DNA from: SG-bin9 sp049323835 | Lineage (GTDB): Bacteria > Pseudomonadota > Alphaproteobacteria > Rhizobiales > Xanthobacteraceae | Assembly: GCA_049323835.1 (NCBI GenBank) | Contig: JBMOOJ010000108.1 | Coordinates: 1 to 64,000, forward strand | DNA length: 64,000 nt | Direction of reading: 5' to 3' | Shown here: positions 1 to 8,678 of the stretch, in pieces | Layout: every line of letters starts with the position of its first letter | How positions within the stretch are numbered: the stretch's first letter is position 1 | Position numbers and translations under genes: made by a program | Notes under the pieces: model-generated | What the model was told of the DNA's origin: nothing | The model's input: the letters and a program-made list of their open reading frames with translations, nothing else | Database searches by the model: none

Positions 1-357
1 GCGAGCGCTGCCATGGATGTGTCGGACGGTCTCGCGGGCGATCTCGCCAAGCTCTGCCGGGTGTCGGGCGTCAGCGCCGATGTCCAGTTGGAAGATGTGC
101 CGTTGTCGGCGCAGGCGCGCGATCTCTTGGCGAAGGGCGCGGTGAACGTCGAGCGCCTGGTTTCCGGCGGTGACGACTACGAGCTGCTGTGCGCCGTTTC
201 GCCCGCGGCCGCGGAACGATTCGTGGCGGCGGCGAAAGCCGCGGGGACGGCCGCCACGATCATCGGGGCTGTCCGGGCCGGGGATGAGCCGCCGCGCTTT
301 CTGGATGCCTCCGGCGAGCCTGTGGCGCTGAAGCGGCTGTCCTGGAGCCACTTTTGA
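1..357 (+). CDS. thiL: Thiamine-monophosphate kinase, C-terminal part (cut by window edge)
   Basis: ThiL phosphorylates thiamine monophosphate to thiamine diphosphate in the cytoplasm, the last step of thiamine cofactor synthesis. The visible 118 residues are in frame from base 1. They contain the family motif MDVSDGLAGDL near the left edge and SGGDDYELLC further on, both conserved in the C-terminal half of ThiL/PurM-fold kinases. The N-terminal half, with the ATP-binding region, lies outside the window. The next gene is hppA in the same direction after 224 bases, a neighbour often seen downstream of nusB-thiL in Bradyrhizobium relatives. Truncation is only by the window border. Confidence 0.93.
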   Translation, partial: ASAAMDVSDGLAGDLAKLCRVSGVSADVQLEDVPLSAQARDLLAKGAVNVERLVSGGDDYELLCAVSPAAAERFVAAAKAAGTAATIIGAVRAGDEPPRFLDASGEPVALKRLSWSHF

Positions 358-581
358 AGGTGGAGTGTAAATCTTCGCCCAAAGTGGCTCTAAACGGACC
401 AAAAAGGCGGCCGTTATCCCGGCCGTGACGTTGCGTCGCCGGGGTGATTTTGGCATTGTCCGCGCCGATTTGGGGCCGTTTTTGCCCAAATGCGGGGCAA
501 TGGCCTCCTTGATTACGCGCCCGTCCCATCGCGGTTCACGGGTGCTCCGGGGAAGCATCAAAAAAGAGATCTGAGGACAAT

Positions 582-2702
582 ATGACAGCTTTGTGGGTGA
601 TCGTGCTCTGTGGGGCGCTTTCAATCGTCTACGCGGCGTGGGCAACGTCGTCCGTGCTCAAGGCAGACGCGGGCAATGCCCGGATGCAGGAAATCGCGGC
701 CGCAGTGGCTGAGGGTGCGCAGGCCTATCTGCGCCGCCAGTACATCACCATCGGCATGGTCGGCGTGGTGATCTTCGTGCTGCTCGCCTATTTCCTGGGC
801 GTGCTCGTCGCCGTCGGCTTCGCTATCGGCGCGATCCTGTCGGGCGCGGCCGGCTTCATCGGCATGAACGTGTCGGTGCGCGCCAACGTCCGCACCGCGC
901 AGGCCGCGACCACCTCGCTTGCAGGCGGTCTCGAGCTCGCCTTCAAGGCGGGTGCGATCACCGGCCTTCTCGTTGCCGGTCTCGCGCTGCTCGGCGTGAC
1001 GCTGTACTTCATCTACCTGACCCAGTTCGCGGGCCTCGCCGCGAGCAGCCGCACCGTCATCGACGCGCTGGTCGCGCTCGGCTTCGGCGCCTCGCTGATC
1101 TCGATCTTCGCCCGTCTCGGCGGCGGCATCTTCACCAAGGGTGCGGACGTCGGCGGCGACCTCGTCGGCAAGGTGGAAGCGGGCATTCCGGAAGACGATC
1201 CGCGCAACCCGGCGACGATCGCCGACAACGTCGGTGACAACGTCGGCGACTGCGCCGGCATGGCCGCCGACCTGTTCGAGACTTACGCCGTGACCGCGGT
1301 CGCGACCATGGTTCTCGCCGCGATCTTCTTCGCCAAGTCGTCGCTGCTCGTTCCGATGATGACGCTCCCGCTCGCCATTGGCGGCATTTGCATCATCACC
1401 TCGATCGTCGGTACCTTCTTCGTCAAGCTCGGCGCGTCGCAGTCGATCATGGGCGCGCTTTACAAGGGCCTGATCGCTACGGGTGTGCTGTCGCTGTTCG
1501 GCGTCGCCGGCGCGATCCACTACCTGATCGGCTGGGGTCCGCTGCAGGGCGCGAACTACACCGGCCTCGCTCTGTTCGAGTGCGGCGTCGTCGGCCTCGT
1601 GGTCACCGGCCTGATCATCTGGATCACCGAGTACTACACCGGCACGGACTTCCGCCCGGTAAAGTCGATCGCCCAGTCGTCGGTGACCGGCCACGGCACC
1701 AACGTCATCCAGGGTCTCGCGATCTCGATGGAATCGACGGCGCTGCCGGCGATCGTCATCATCGCGGGCATCCTCGTCACCTACAGCCTCGCGGGCCTGT
1801 TCGGCATCGCGATCGCGACCACCACCATGCTGGCGCTGGCCGGCATGATCGTCGCGCTCGATGCGTTCGGTCCGGTGACGGACAATGCCGGCGGCATCGC
1901 CGAAATGGCTGGTCTGCCGAAGGAAGTGCGCAAGTCGACCGACGCGCTCGACGCGGTCGGCAACACCACCAAGGCAGTGACCAAGGGCTACGCGATCGGC
2001 TCGGCCGGTCTCGGCGCGCTGGTGCTGTTCGCAGCCTACAATGAAGACCTCAAGTTCTTCATCGCCAACTCCGCGCAGAACAAGTACTTCGCCGGCGTCA
2101 ATCCGGACTTTTCTCTGAACAATCCCTATGTCGTGGTCGGCCTCCTGTTCGGCGGTCTGCTGCCGTACCTGTTCGGCGCGATGGGTATGACCGCTGTCGG
2201 CCGCGCGGCCGGCGCGATCGTCGAGGAGGTGCGCCGTCAGTTCCGCGAGAAGCCGGGCATCATGAAGGGCGACGACAAGCCGGACTACGGCAAGGCGGTC
2301 GATCTTCTCACCAAGGCTGCGATCAAGGAAATGATCATTCCGTCGCTGCTGCCGGTGCTATCGCCGATCTTCGTCTACTTCGCGATCTACTTCATCGCGG
2401 GCGGCGGTGCGGCCGGCAAGTCGGCTGCGTTCTCGGCGGTCGGTGCGATGCTGCTCGGCGTGATCGTGACGGGTCTGTTCGTCGCGATCTCGATGACCTC
2501 GGGCGGCGGCGCGTGGGACAACGCCAAGAAATACATCGAGGACGGTCACTTCGGCGGCAAGGGTTCGGACGCGCACAAGGCGGCCGTGACCGGCGACACC
2601 GTCGGCGATCCGTACAAGGACACGGCGGGCCCCGCCGTGAACCCGATGATCAAGATCACCAACATCGTGGCGCTGCTGCTGCTCGCGATCCTGGCGCACT
2701 GA
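582..2702 (+). CDS. hppA: K+-insensitive proton-pumping membrane pyrophosphatase
   Basis: This is an inner-membrane pump that couples hydrolysis of pyrophosphate to proton export. The protein has 706 residues, the usual length for the family, with about 15-16 hydrophobic membrane segments along its length. The cytoplasmic substrate loop reads DVGGDLVGKVEAGIPEDDP, followed by two NVGDNVGD-type aspartate clusters that bind Mg-pyrophosphate. Lys464 in the motif GNTTKA marks the potassium-independent subclass; the potassium-dependent subclass has alanine there. The start ATG is preceded by GAGGA at a good distance. A palindromic repeat and then a strong hairpin terminator follow the gene. Confidence 0.97.
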   Translation: MTALWVIVLCGALSIVYAAWATSSVLKADAGNARMQEIAAAVAEGAQAYLRRQYITIGMVGVVIFVLLAYFLGVLVAVGFAIGAILSGAAGFIGMNVSVRANVRTAQAATTSLAGGLELAFKAGAITGLLVAGLALLGVTLYFIYLTQFAGLAASSRTVIDALVALGFGASLISIFARLGGGIFTKGADVGGDLVGKVEAGIPEDDPRNPATIADNVGDNVGDCAGMAADLFETYAVTAVATMVLAAIFFAKSSLLVPMMTLPLAIGGICIITSIVGTFFVKLGASQSIMGALYKGLIATGVLSLFGVAGAIHYLIGWGPLQGANYTGLALFECGVVGLVVTGLIIWITEYYTGTDFRPVKSIAQSSVTGHGTNVIQGLAISMESTALPAIVIIAGILVTYSLAGLFGIAIATTTMLALAGMIVALDAFGPVTDNAGGIAEMAGLPKEVRKSTDALDAVGNTTKAVTKGYAIGSAGLGALVLFAAYNEDLKFFIANSAQNKYFAGVNPDFSLNNPYVVVGLLFGGLLPYLFGAMGMTAVGRAAGAIVEEVRRQFREKPGIMKGDDKPDYGKAVDLLTKAAIKEMIIPSLLPVLSPIFVYFAIYFIAGGGAAGKSAAFSAVGAMLLGVIVTGLFVAISMTSGGGAWDNAKKYIEDGHFGGKGSDAHKAAVTGDTVGDPYKDTAGPAVNPMIKITNIVALLLLAILAH

Positions 2703-2706
2703 CGGC

Positions 2707-2807
2707 GTCATTCCGGACGTTGCGCGATCAGCGCAACGATCCGGACTCTCGAAGGCTCGGCGATGTCGAGATTCCGGGTTCGCACGTTCTGCGCGCCCCG
2801 GAATGAC
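2707..2807. repeat. Intergenic palindromic repeat element (GTCATTCCGG ends)
   Basis: A block of about 100 bases begins with GTCATTCCGG and ends with its reverse complement CCGGAATGAC. It has an internal arm (ATTCCGGG) and a small inner palindrome, TTGCGCGATCAGCGCAA. The organisation matches the dispersed repeat family known between genes of Bradyrhizobium and Rhodopseudomonas. It sits directly after the hppA stop and before the terminator, so it would be transcribed into the 3' untranslated region. Confidence 0.7.
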
Positions 2808-2812
2808 AAAAT

Positions 2813-2843
2813 AAAACCCCGCGGTGCGAACCGCGGGGTTTTT
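2813..2843 (+). terminator. Rho-independent terminator after hppA
   Basis: An 11-base-pair stem, AACCCCGCGGT / ACCGCGGGGTT, encloses a GCGA loop and is followed by a run of T. It has A residues on the left side and so could also serve the convergent gene on the minus strand. Confidence 0.9.
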
Positions 2844-2873
2844 CTTTCCGAACCGGGCCGGGATGGATGACGA

Positions 2874-3875
2874 TCAATTCACGTCCATCTTGAGACCTTC
2901 CTTCTCGATGATGGCGCCGAATTTCTTCGTCTCATTCTGGATGAACTGCGCATACTGCGCCGGTGTGCCGTGATCAGCGCGCGCGCCCATCGCGGTGAAG
3001 GTTTTCTGGTTGTCGGGATTGTCGCACATGATTTTGACCTGCTTGTTCAGTGCGTCGACCACCGGCGCAGGCGCACCCGCCGGCAGGAAGACGCCGAACC
3101 ACGACGAAACGTCGAAGTTTGCAAGTTCCGGCGCGCTCTCGCGCATGGTCGGAATGTTCGGCGCCCGCGGTGTCCGCTCCGTGGTGGTCACGCAGAGTGC
3201 GTTGAGCTTGCCGTCCTCCACCTGCGGGAGTGTCGGGAACAGATTGTCGAACAGGATCTGAATGTCGCCGGCGAGCGCAGCTTGCAGGGCAGGGCCCGCG
3301 CCGCGGAACGGCGCGTGTGTCATCTTCAGTCCGGTGAGCTGAAGGAACCACGCGCCGGTGAGGTGGGGGCTCTGGCCGGTGCCGGACGAGGCGTAGGTCA
3401 GCTTGTCCGGATTGGCTTTGAGATAGGCGATCAGTTCCGGGATCGACTTGACCGGCACCGAAGGATGCGCCGAGACGATGTTCGGAATGCGGATGATGTT
3501 CGAGACGGGCAGAATCTGCTCGGGCTTGTAGGTGAGGTTGCGGAAGATCGAGAAGGCGATCGCGTTCGGGCCCGGATTGCCGATCAGAATGGTGTGGCCG
3601 TCAGCCTTCTGCCGGATCGCTTCCAGCGTGCCGATGGTGCCGCCGGCGCCGGAGCGGTTCTCGACCACCGCGTTCTGGCCCCAGTTCGCCTGAAGCTGCT
3701 TGGCCAGCAGGCGTCCCATCACGTCGGTTGCACCGCCTGGCGCGGCCGGCACGATGACACGGACGGTTTCGGTCGGTTTCCACTCCTGTCCGAGCGCGCT
3801 GCGCGGCAGGATCGCCGCAGCGGAGATTGCGGCGGCGCCGGTCAGCGCGCGGCGGCGGGTGATGCGAATGGTCAT
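2874..3875 (-). CDS. Bug-family (TctC) periplasmic solute-binding protein
   Basis: Periplasmic binding protein of the Bug/TctC family, which in characterised cases binds small carboxylates for tripartite tricarboxylate transporters. The mature part carries the family features VIVPAAPGGATDVMGR near the N-terminus, a NRSGAGGTIG segment and THAPFRGAGPALQAALAG in the middle. The start was placed at the ATG at 3875 because AGGGAGA lies 6 bases upstream. It yields 333 residues beginning MTIRITRRRALTGAAA, a twin-arginine signal peptide. An in-frame ATG 24 bases further upstream has no ribosome binding site. No TctA or TctB membrane genes are nearby, so the transport partner and ligand are unknown. 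Confidence 0.9.
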   Translation of the reverse strand: MTIRITRRRALTGAAAISAAAILPRSALGQEWKPTETVRVIVPAAPGGATDVMGRLLAKQLQANWGQNAVVENRSGAGGTIGTLEAIRQKADGHTILIGNPGPNAIAFSIFRNLTYKPEQILPVSNIIRIPNIVSAHPSVPVKSIPELIAYLKANPDKLTYASSGTGQSPHLTGAWFLQLTGLKMTHAPFRGAGPALQAALAGDIQILFDNLFPTLPQVEDGKLNALCVTTTERTPRAPNIPTMRESAPELANFDVSSWFGVFLPAGAPAPVVDALNKQVKIMCDNPDNQKTFTAMGARADHGTPAQYAQFIQNETKKFGAIIEKEGLKMDVN

Positions 3876-3977
3876 AGCGTTCTCCCTAAAGCCCGACATT
3901 TTGTATGCCTGGATGAAGGGTGAGGCTCAGGATTGAAATGGCAAGCGGCAACTGCCGCCGCGGGCTCGATGCCCGGG

Positions 3978-4469
3978 TCAGGTCGGACGCAGGCTGATGA
4001 TCTTGAACAGCGGCGTCAGGAAGCTCAGCTCCTGGCCGCTGGTCGGTGTGGTGCGGCTGATGAAGTCGAAGACCTTGCCGTCCTTCAGGCCGTAATTGGC
4101 GAGACGCGAAACGGTGCGGTTCTTGTCAAAGTAGACCGCAACCACGCGCTGGTCGACGACCTCCTGATTCATGAAGCCGATCTTCCGCTCGGCGCGCTGC
4201 GAGATGTAATAGAAGACCTCGCCGCTCAGCGTTGCGACGGTGGAGGGCGTGCCCATCACGATCAGCACCTGGTCCTGGCTGGCGCCGATCGGAATCTGCT
4301 CGAGCGCGCCGTCGGGGACGATGTAGCCTTTCTGGAACTGCTCCGAGGTGCAGCCGGCGGCAACGCCGGCGCACAGGAGGGCGACAGCCGCGAGCGTCCG
4401 GAAGCGTGCTCCATGCCAAAGTCCGCGCGTCAGCAGCGGGGCGGCAGTATCGGTTCGGCGGTCAGTCAT
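3978..4469 (-). CDS. bamE: Outer membrane assembly lipoprotein BamE (SmpA/OmlA)
   Basis: BamE is the small lipoprotein of the BAM complex that inserts beta-barrel proteins into the outer membrane. The 163-residue product has an N-terminal hydrophobic stretch ending in the lipobox VAAGC, with Cys40 as the predicted lipidated residue. The SmpA/OmlA domain follows (about residues 45-120), including the typical start GYIVPDGALEQIPIG and the segment VMGTPSTVATLSGEVFYYIS. It is transcribed away from the cytochrome chaperone gene, an arrangement common in alphaproteobacteria. The leader before the hydrophobic core is long (about 25 residues), so a downstream start remains possible. Confidence 0.92.
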   Translation of the reverse strand: MTDRRTDTAAPLLTRGLWHGARFRTLAAVALLCAGVAAGCTSEQFQKGYIVPDGALEQIPIGASQDQVLIVMGTPSTVATLSGEVFYYISQRAERKIGFMNQEVVDQRVVAVYFDKNRTVSRLANYGLKDGKVFDFISRTTPTSGQELSFLTPLFKIISLRPT

Positions 4470-4626
4470 TCGGGCTTATGGCCTTGCTCTGATCGAACTC
4501 TTGCATCCGGTGAAGGGTTGACGTACCCGGCAGCTCTCTCGATTGCAACGCCACCCAAGATCCTTACGAACCCTAGGCCGCCACGACCGATGTCCGTCGC
4601 GGCCTGCCACGCGGAGCGCGAAAACA

Positions 4627-5178
4627 ATGCTCTGGCCCTTCAATCGTCGCGGCTCATCCCGGACGCCGTCGCGCGGCACCATTGAAGCCATCTATGGCAT
4701 GATCGTGGCGCAAGCGCGAGAACCGCTTTTTTATCAAGGGCTAGGCGTTCCCGATACGGTAAACGGCCGCTTCGATATGGTCGTTTTGCACCTCTGGATG
4801 GTGCTGCGGCGGCTACGGACGGGGGCGGAGGGGCCGGCCCTGGCCCAGGCGCTGTTCGACCATTTCTGCGACGACATGGACGACAATCTGCGCGAGATGG
4901 GGGTCAGCGACGTCGGTGTGCCGAAGCGCATGAAAGCATTTGGCGAGGCGTTCTACGGCCGGAGCATCGCCTATGACCAAGCACTGGAGGCGGGCGGTCC
5001 AGCGCTGGCGGCTGCGCTCGCGCGCAACATCCTGAACAGCGGCGAGGGTGATGTTGCCGCACCGCTTGCCGCCTATGTGCGGCGCGCCATCGCTGAACTT
5101 GCCTCTCTTGCTGATGCTGATTTGGCTGCTGGGCGTATCCGTCTTCCGCTGCCGGCGGCGAGCGAGTCCGGCGCATGA
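4627..5178 (+). CDS. Ubiquinol-cytochrome c chaperone family protein
   Basis: This is a bacterial relative of mitochondrial Cbp3/UQCC1, a factor that helps assemble the cytochrome bc1 complex. The 183-residue protein contains the family core: YGMIVAQAREPLFYQGLGVP near the N-terminus, then MVVLHLWMVLRRL and LFDHFCDDMDDNLREMGVSD. The reading frame is open upstream to 4543, but the similarity and the MLWPF start place the initiator at 4627. The last four bases overlap the following DUF177 gene (ATGA), so the two are translationally coupled. The role in respiratory complex assembly is inferred from the family. Confidence 0.88.
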   Translation: MLWPFNRRGSSRTPSRGTIEAIYGMIVAQAREPLFYQGLGVPDTVNGRFDMVVLHLWMVLRRLRTGAEGPALAQALFDHFCDDMDDNLREMGVSDVGVPKRMKAFGEAFYGRSIAYDQALEAGGPALAAALARNILNSGEGDVAAPLAAYVRRAIAELASLADADLAAGRIRLPLPAASESGA

Positions 5179-5774
5179 CTCGCAGCGACGAGAAGATCTG
5201 GAGCAGGCCGGTTGCGGTCGCGCAAATCCCCGAAGGCGGCCTGCACCTCGATATCGAAGCAGATGCCGCGCAGCGCGAGGCCATGGCGAAAGCGGCGAAG
5301 CTGCGCACGATTGCGAATGCATCGGCGTCGTTCGACATCCGGCGTGCAGCCGGCGACGGCTTTCACGTCACAGGAACGGTGAGAGCGATTGTCGGGCAGG
5401 ACTGCGTGGTGACGCTCGAACCGATCGAGAATGCGATCGAGGAAGATGTCGACGTGACGTTCGAACCGGCCCGGGAAACGGACGCTGGGGTTCGCACCAA
5501 AACGGGTGCCAATCCTGCCGGCACCAAGCCCGACGACGAGGGCGCGGAGGATCAGCCCGATCCTCCTGAACCAATCGAGAACGGCCAGATCGATCTCGGC
5601 CGGCTGGCGCAGGACTTCCTGTTTCTGGGGATCGATCCCTATCCCCGAAAGCCGGGGGCGACCTTCGACGTGCCGGAAACCCCGCCCGACCCGGAGGACC
5701 ACCCGTTTGCAGCCCTCAAAGCCCTCAAGGAGAAGCCAGAATCGCCCCGGCGCGGCAAGCCGAAGCGGGGCTGA
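5175..5774 (+). CDS. DUF177 (YceD-type) protein
   Basis: A 199-residue cytoplasmic protein of the YceD/DUF177 family. In many bacteria this family sits beside rpmF and plsX and has been linked to 23S rRNA accumulation and large-subunit biogenesis. The core is seen around TGTVRAIVGQDCVVTLEPIE, a cysteine-containing central motif of the family, followed by an acidic stretch and the C-terminal segment RLAQDFLFLGIDPYPRKPG. The start ATG overlaps the stop of the cytochrome chaperone gene by four bases. The gene ends about 160 bases before plsX, the neighbour expected for this family. Confidence 0.85.
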   Translation: MTRSDEKIWSRPVAVAQIPEGGLHLDIEADAAQREAMAKAAKLRTIANASASFDIRRAAGDGFHVTGTVRAIVGQDCVVTLEPIENAIEEDVDVTFEPARETDAGVRTKTGANPAGTKPDDEGAEDQPDPPEPIENGQIDLGRLAQDFLFLGIDPYPRKPGATFDVPETPPDPEDHPFAALKALKEKPESPRRGKPKRG

Positions 5775-5936
5775 CAGAGGTTCCACGCGCCGGTCAAGCG
5801 GTTGTATCGGGGCGCGGACAGGGTATTGTCCGGCCCGATCGGGGGGCGGACGGCCCCTCATTTGGCGGCCGTATGCGGCCGGTTTGGTTCGCAGGCCTGA
5901 AAGACGGCCGTTCGCAGGTCAGGTTTCCGGGTCCTC

Positions 5937-7010
5937 ATGCCACAAAAGGTTCGAATCGCGCTTGACGCCATGGGCGGCGATTTTGGCGCATCGGTGGTTG
6001 TCCCCGGCGCGGCGATCTCTCTCGAACGGCATCCCGACACGGAATTCCTGCTGTTCGGCGACAGCAAGCTGATCGATGCCGAGCTTGCGAAGCTGCCCGC
6101 ACTGAAAGCCGCGTCGCGGGTGATCCACACCGACGTTGCGGTCGCCATGGACGACAAGCCGAGCCAGGCGCTGCGGCGCGGCCGCAAGACCTCCTCCATG
6201 TGGCTCGCCATCGATGCCGTGAAGAAGGGCGAAGCGGACGCCGCCGTGTCCGCCGGAAACACCGGCGCACTGATGGCGATGGCGCGCTTCAATCTGCGCA
6301 CGCTGCCCGGCATCGACCGGCCGGCGATCGCCGCGATCTGGCCGACCATGCGCGGCGAATCCGTCGTGCTCGATCTCGGCGCTTCGATCGGCGGCGATGC
6401 GCAGCATCTCACCGCGCTTGCGGTGATGGGCAGCGCGATGGCGCGGGTGCTGTTCGATATCGAGCGGCCGACGGTGGCGCTGCTCAACATCGGCGTCGAG
6501 GAAGTGAAAGGCGTGGAAGAGGTGCGTGCCGCAGCCGAACTGCTGCGCTCGCTGAACCTGCCGCAGCTCGAGTTCACAGGTTTCATCGAGGGCGACGGCA
6601 TCGGCAAGGGCGCCGCCGACGTTATTGTGACCGAGGGCTTCTCCGGCAACATCGCGCTGAAGGCCGCCGAGGGGACGGCGCGGCAGATCGGCGAGTATCT
6701 GCGCAGCGCCATGTCGCGGACCTGGAGTTCCCGGATCGGATATCTGTTCGCCCGCGGCGCCTTCAAGGCGCTGCGCGACAAGATGGACCCGAAGAAATCC
6801 AACGGCGGCGTCTTCCTCGGCCTCAACGGCGTCGTCGTCAAAAGCCATGGCGGCACCGACGCCGAAGGCTTTGCCTACGCGGTCGATGTCGGCTACGAGA
6901 TGGTTCGCTACGATCTCCTCAATAAAATCAATCAGACGCTTAACCGCGATGGCGGTCCGCTCGCCATGACGCCGGGTGTGGCAACGAGCGCGCAAGGGGT
7001 TTCCACTTGA
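5937..7010 (+). CDS. plsX: Phosphate acyltransferase PlsX
   Basis: PlsX converts acyl-ACP and phosphate to acyl-phosphate, the acyl donor for PlsY in phospholipid synthesis. It is a peripheral membrane enzyme. The 357 residues start MPQKVRIALDAMGGDFG, the family signature, and continue with ISLERHPDTEFLLFGD, SAGNTGALMAMARFNLRTLPG and NIGVEEVKG, all typical of PlsX. Its stop overlaps the fabH start by four bases (TTGA), coupling phospholipid and fatty acid synthesis genes as in many bacteria. Confidence 0.97.
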   Translation: MPQKVRIALDAMGGDFGASVVVPGAAISLERHPDTEFLLFGDSKLIDAELAKLPALKAASRVIHTDVAVAMDDKPSQALRRGRKTSSMWLAIDAVKKGEADAAVSAGNTGALMAMARFNLRTLPGIDRPAIAAIWPTMRGESVVLDLGASIGGDAQHLTALAVMGSAMARVLFDIERPTVALLNIGVEEVKGVEEVRAAAELLRSLNLPQLEFTGFIEGDGIGKGAADVIVTEGFSGNIALKAAEGTARQIGEYLRSAMSRTWSSRIGYLFARGAFKALRDKMDPKKSNGGVFLGLNGVVVKSHGGTDAEGFAYAVDVGYEMVRYDLLNKINQTLNRDGGPLAMTPGVATSAQGVST

Positions 7011-7984
7011 CCACGATCCGTTCCGTCGTTCTGGGCTGCGGCTCCTATCTGCCCGAACAGGTTCTCACCAACGCCGAGCTCGCGGCGCGTATCGATACGT
7101 CAGACGAGTGGATCGTGCAGCGCACCGGCATTCGCCAGCGCCACATCGCGGCGCCCGGCGAGAACACCTCGCACCTCGGCATCAAGGCGGCGCAGGCCGC
7201 GCTCGCCAACGCGGGCGTCGATGCACAATCGATCGACCTCATCGTTCTGGCGACCTCGACGCCGGACAACACGTTTCCAGCAACGGCCGTGGCCGTGCAG
7301 AACGGCCTCGGAATCAACCACGGTGCCGCCTTCGATCTGCAAGCGGTGTGTACCGGATTCATCTTCGCGCTGGCGACCGCGGACAACTTTCTGCGGACCG
7401 GCGCGTTCAAACGCGCGCTCGTGATCGGCGCCGAGACATTTTCACGCATCCTCGACTGGAATGACCGCGGCACCTGCGTTCTGTTCGGCGACGGCGCGGG
7501 CGCCATCGTGCTCGAAGCGCAGCCGGGCGACGGCAAGACCTCCGACCGCGGTGTGCTCACGACCCATCTGCGCTCGGACGGCCGCCACAAGATGAAGCTC
7601 TATGTCGATGGCGGGCCGTCATCGACGCAGACCGTCGGCCATCTGCGCATGGAAGGCCGCGAGGTCTTCAAGCACGCGGTGGGCATGATCACCGACGTCA
7701 TCGAGGATGCATTCAAGGCAACAAACACGGGCCCAAACGACATCGACTGGCTGGTGCCGCATCAGGCCAACAAGCGCATCATCGACGCATCGGCGCACAA
7801 GCTGCACATCGCGCCGGAGAAAGTCGTGCTGACCGTCGACCGTCACGGCAACACGTCGGCCGCGTCGATCCCGCTCGCGCTGTCGGTCGCGCTCGCTGAG
7901 CAGAAGATCAAGACCAACGATCTCGTCATGCTGGAAGCGATGGGCGGCGGCTTCACCTGGGGTTCCGCGCTCGTCCGTTGGTGA
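7007..7984 (+). CDS. fabH: Beta-ketoacyl-ACP synthase III
   Basis: FabH condenses acetyl-CoA with malonyl-ACP to start fatty acid synthesis. The 325-residue thiolase-fold enzyme has a complete Cys-His-Asn triad: Cys115 in AVCTGFIF, His252 in VPHQANKRI and Asn282 in HGNTSAAS. The start codon is TTG, overlapping the plsX stop codon. No better ATG start lies near the conserved N-terminus (SVVLGCGSYLPEQVLTN), and the TTGA overlap supports translational coupling. The order plsX-fabH-ihfA-merR is conserved in Rhizobiales. Confidence 0.97.
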   Translation: MTTIRSVVLGCGSYLPEQVLTNAELAARIDTSDEWIVQRTGIRQRHIAAPGENTSHLGIKAAQAALANAGVDAQSIDLIVLATSTPDNTFPATAVAVQNGLGINHGAAFDLQAVCTGFIFALATADNFLRTGAFKRALVIGAETFSRILDWNDRGTCVLFGDGAGAIVLEAQPGDGKTSDRGVLTTHLRSDGRHKMKLYVDGGPSSTQTVGHLRMEGREVFKHAVGMITDVIEDAFKATNTGPNDIDWLVPHQANKRIIDASAHKLHIAPEKVVLTVDRHGNTSAASIPLALSVALAEQKIKTNDLVMLEAMGGGFTWGSALVRW

Positions 7985-7999
7985 GCGTTTCGTTCCCTG

Positions 8000-8042
8000 G
8001 CATGCAACAATTGAACTCAAATTCTTCTATGCCGTTGCATGC
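8000..8042. repeat. Inverted repeat upstream of ihfA
   Basis: GCATGCAAC at 8000-8008 is repeated in inverse orientation as GTTGCATGC at 8034-8042, with an A+T-rich 25-base centre. It lies between the fabH stop and ihfA. It could be an operator or hairpin near the ihfA promoter; no T-run follows it, so it does not look like a terminator. Confidence 0.45.
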
Positions 8043-8115
8043 AGGACGGTGTTGACCCGTTGTTTTGAAGCCCTTAATTTCAGTAGCGAATTTTGCGCCG
8101 AGGGCGGGGCGGGCA

Positions 8116-8436
8116 ATGACAGCAGGTACGGGTACCGGAAAGACTGTGACACGTGTCGATCTGTGCGAGGCGGTCTATCAGAAGGTAGGCCTGTCCCGGA
8201 CGGAGTCGTCGGCATTCGTCGAATTGGTTCTCAAGGAAATCACCGACTGTCTGGAGCGCGGCGAGACCGTGAAGCTCTCGTCATTCGGTTCCTTCATGGT
8301 GCGCAAGAAAGGCCAGCGGATCGGGCGCAACCCGAAGACCGGCACCGAGGTGCCGATCTCGCCGCGCCGCGTGATGGTGTTCAAGCCGTCGGCGATCCTG
8401 AAGCAGCGCATCAACAAGAACGGCGCGGCGAACTGA
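8116..8436 (+). CDS. ihfA: Integration host factor subunit alpha
   Basis: IhfA forms a heterodimer with IhfB that bends DNA strongly at specific sites in transcription, recombination and replication. The 106-residue product has the complete HU/IHF fold: the N-terminal helical part (RVDLCEAVYQKVGLSRTESS), the core (LERGETVKLSSFGSFMVRKK) and the DNA-intercalating arm containing RIGRNPKTGTEVPISPRRV, including the proline that kinks DNA. The start at 8116 is chosen because GGGCGGGGCGGG precedes it; an upstream in-frame ATG at 8065 would add 17 residues foreign to the family. The neighbouring MerR gene follows, as usual in this group. Confidence 0.95.
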   Translation: MTAGTGTGKTVTRVDLCEAVYQKVGLSRTESSAFVELVLKEITDCLERGETVKLSSFGSFMVRKKGQRIGRNPKTGTEVPISPRRVMVFKPSAILKQRINKNGAAN

Positions 8437-8444
8437 AGCGTCGT

Positions 8445-8538
8445 CGTAGCCCGGATGGAGCGCGACGCGCGTAGTCCGGGTTTCCAACGCAGTCTTATCA
8501 GTGCCTCCCGGATTTCGCTTCGCTTCATCCGGGCTACG
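8445..8538. repeat. REP-like inverted repeat (CGTAGCCCGGATG)
   Basis: The sequence starts CGTAGCCCGGATG and ends with its reverse complement CATCCGGGCTACG. The arms continue as imperfect complements (GAGCGCGACGCG against CGCTTCGCTT). This is the form of a common interspersed palindrome of Bradyrhizobium-type genomes. It lies between ihfA and the MerR gene. Confidence 0.7.
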
Positions 8539-8678
8539 TTTTGGACTTTCAGATAAGATGACGATCTGATTCTGGCGGGCCGGATTCGGGCCGGAACGAT
8601 GCGCATGCCTGCGTGTCGCCGGGTGGGTTCGGGTTGCCTGCACGTTCCTGCTTGCGCGAACGTTGGGAGGAGCTGTTC

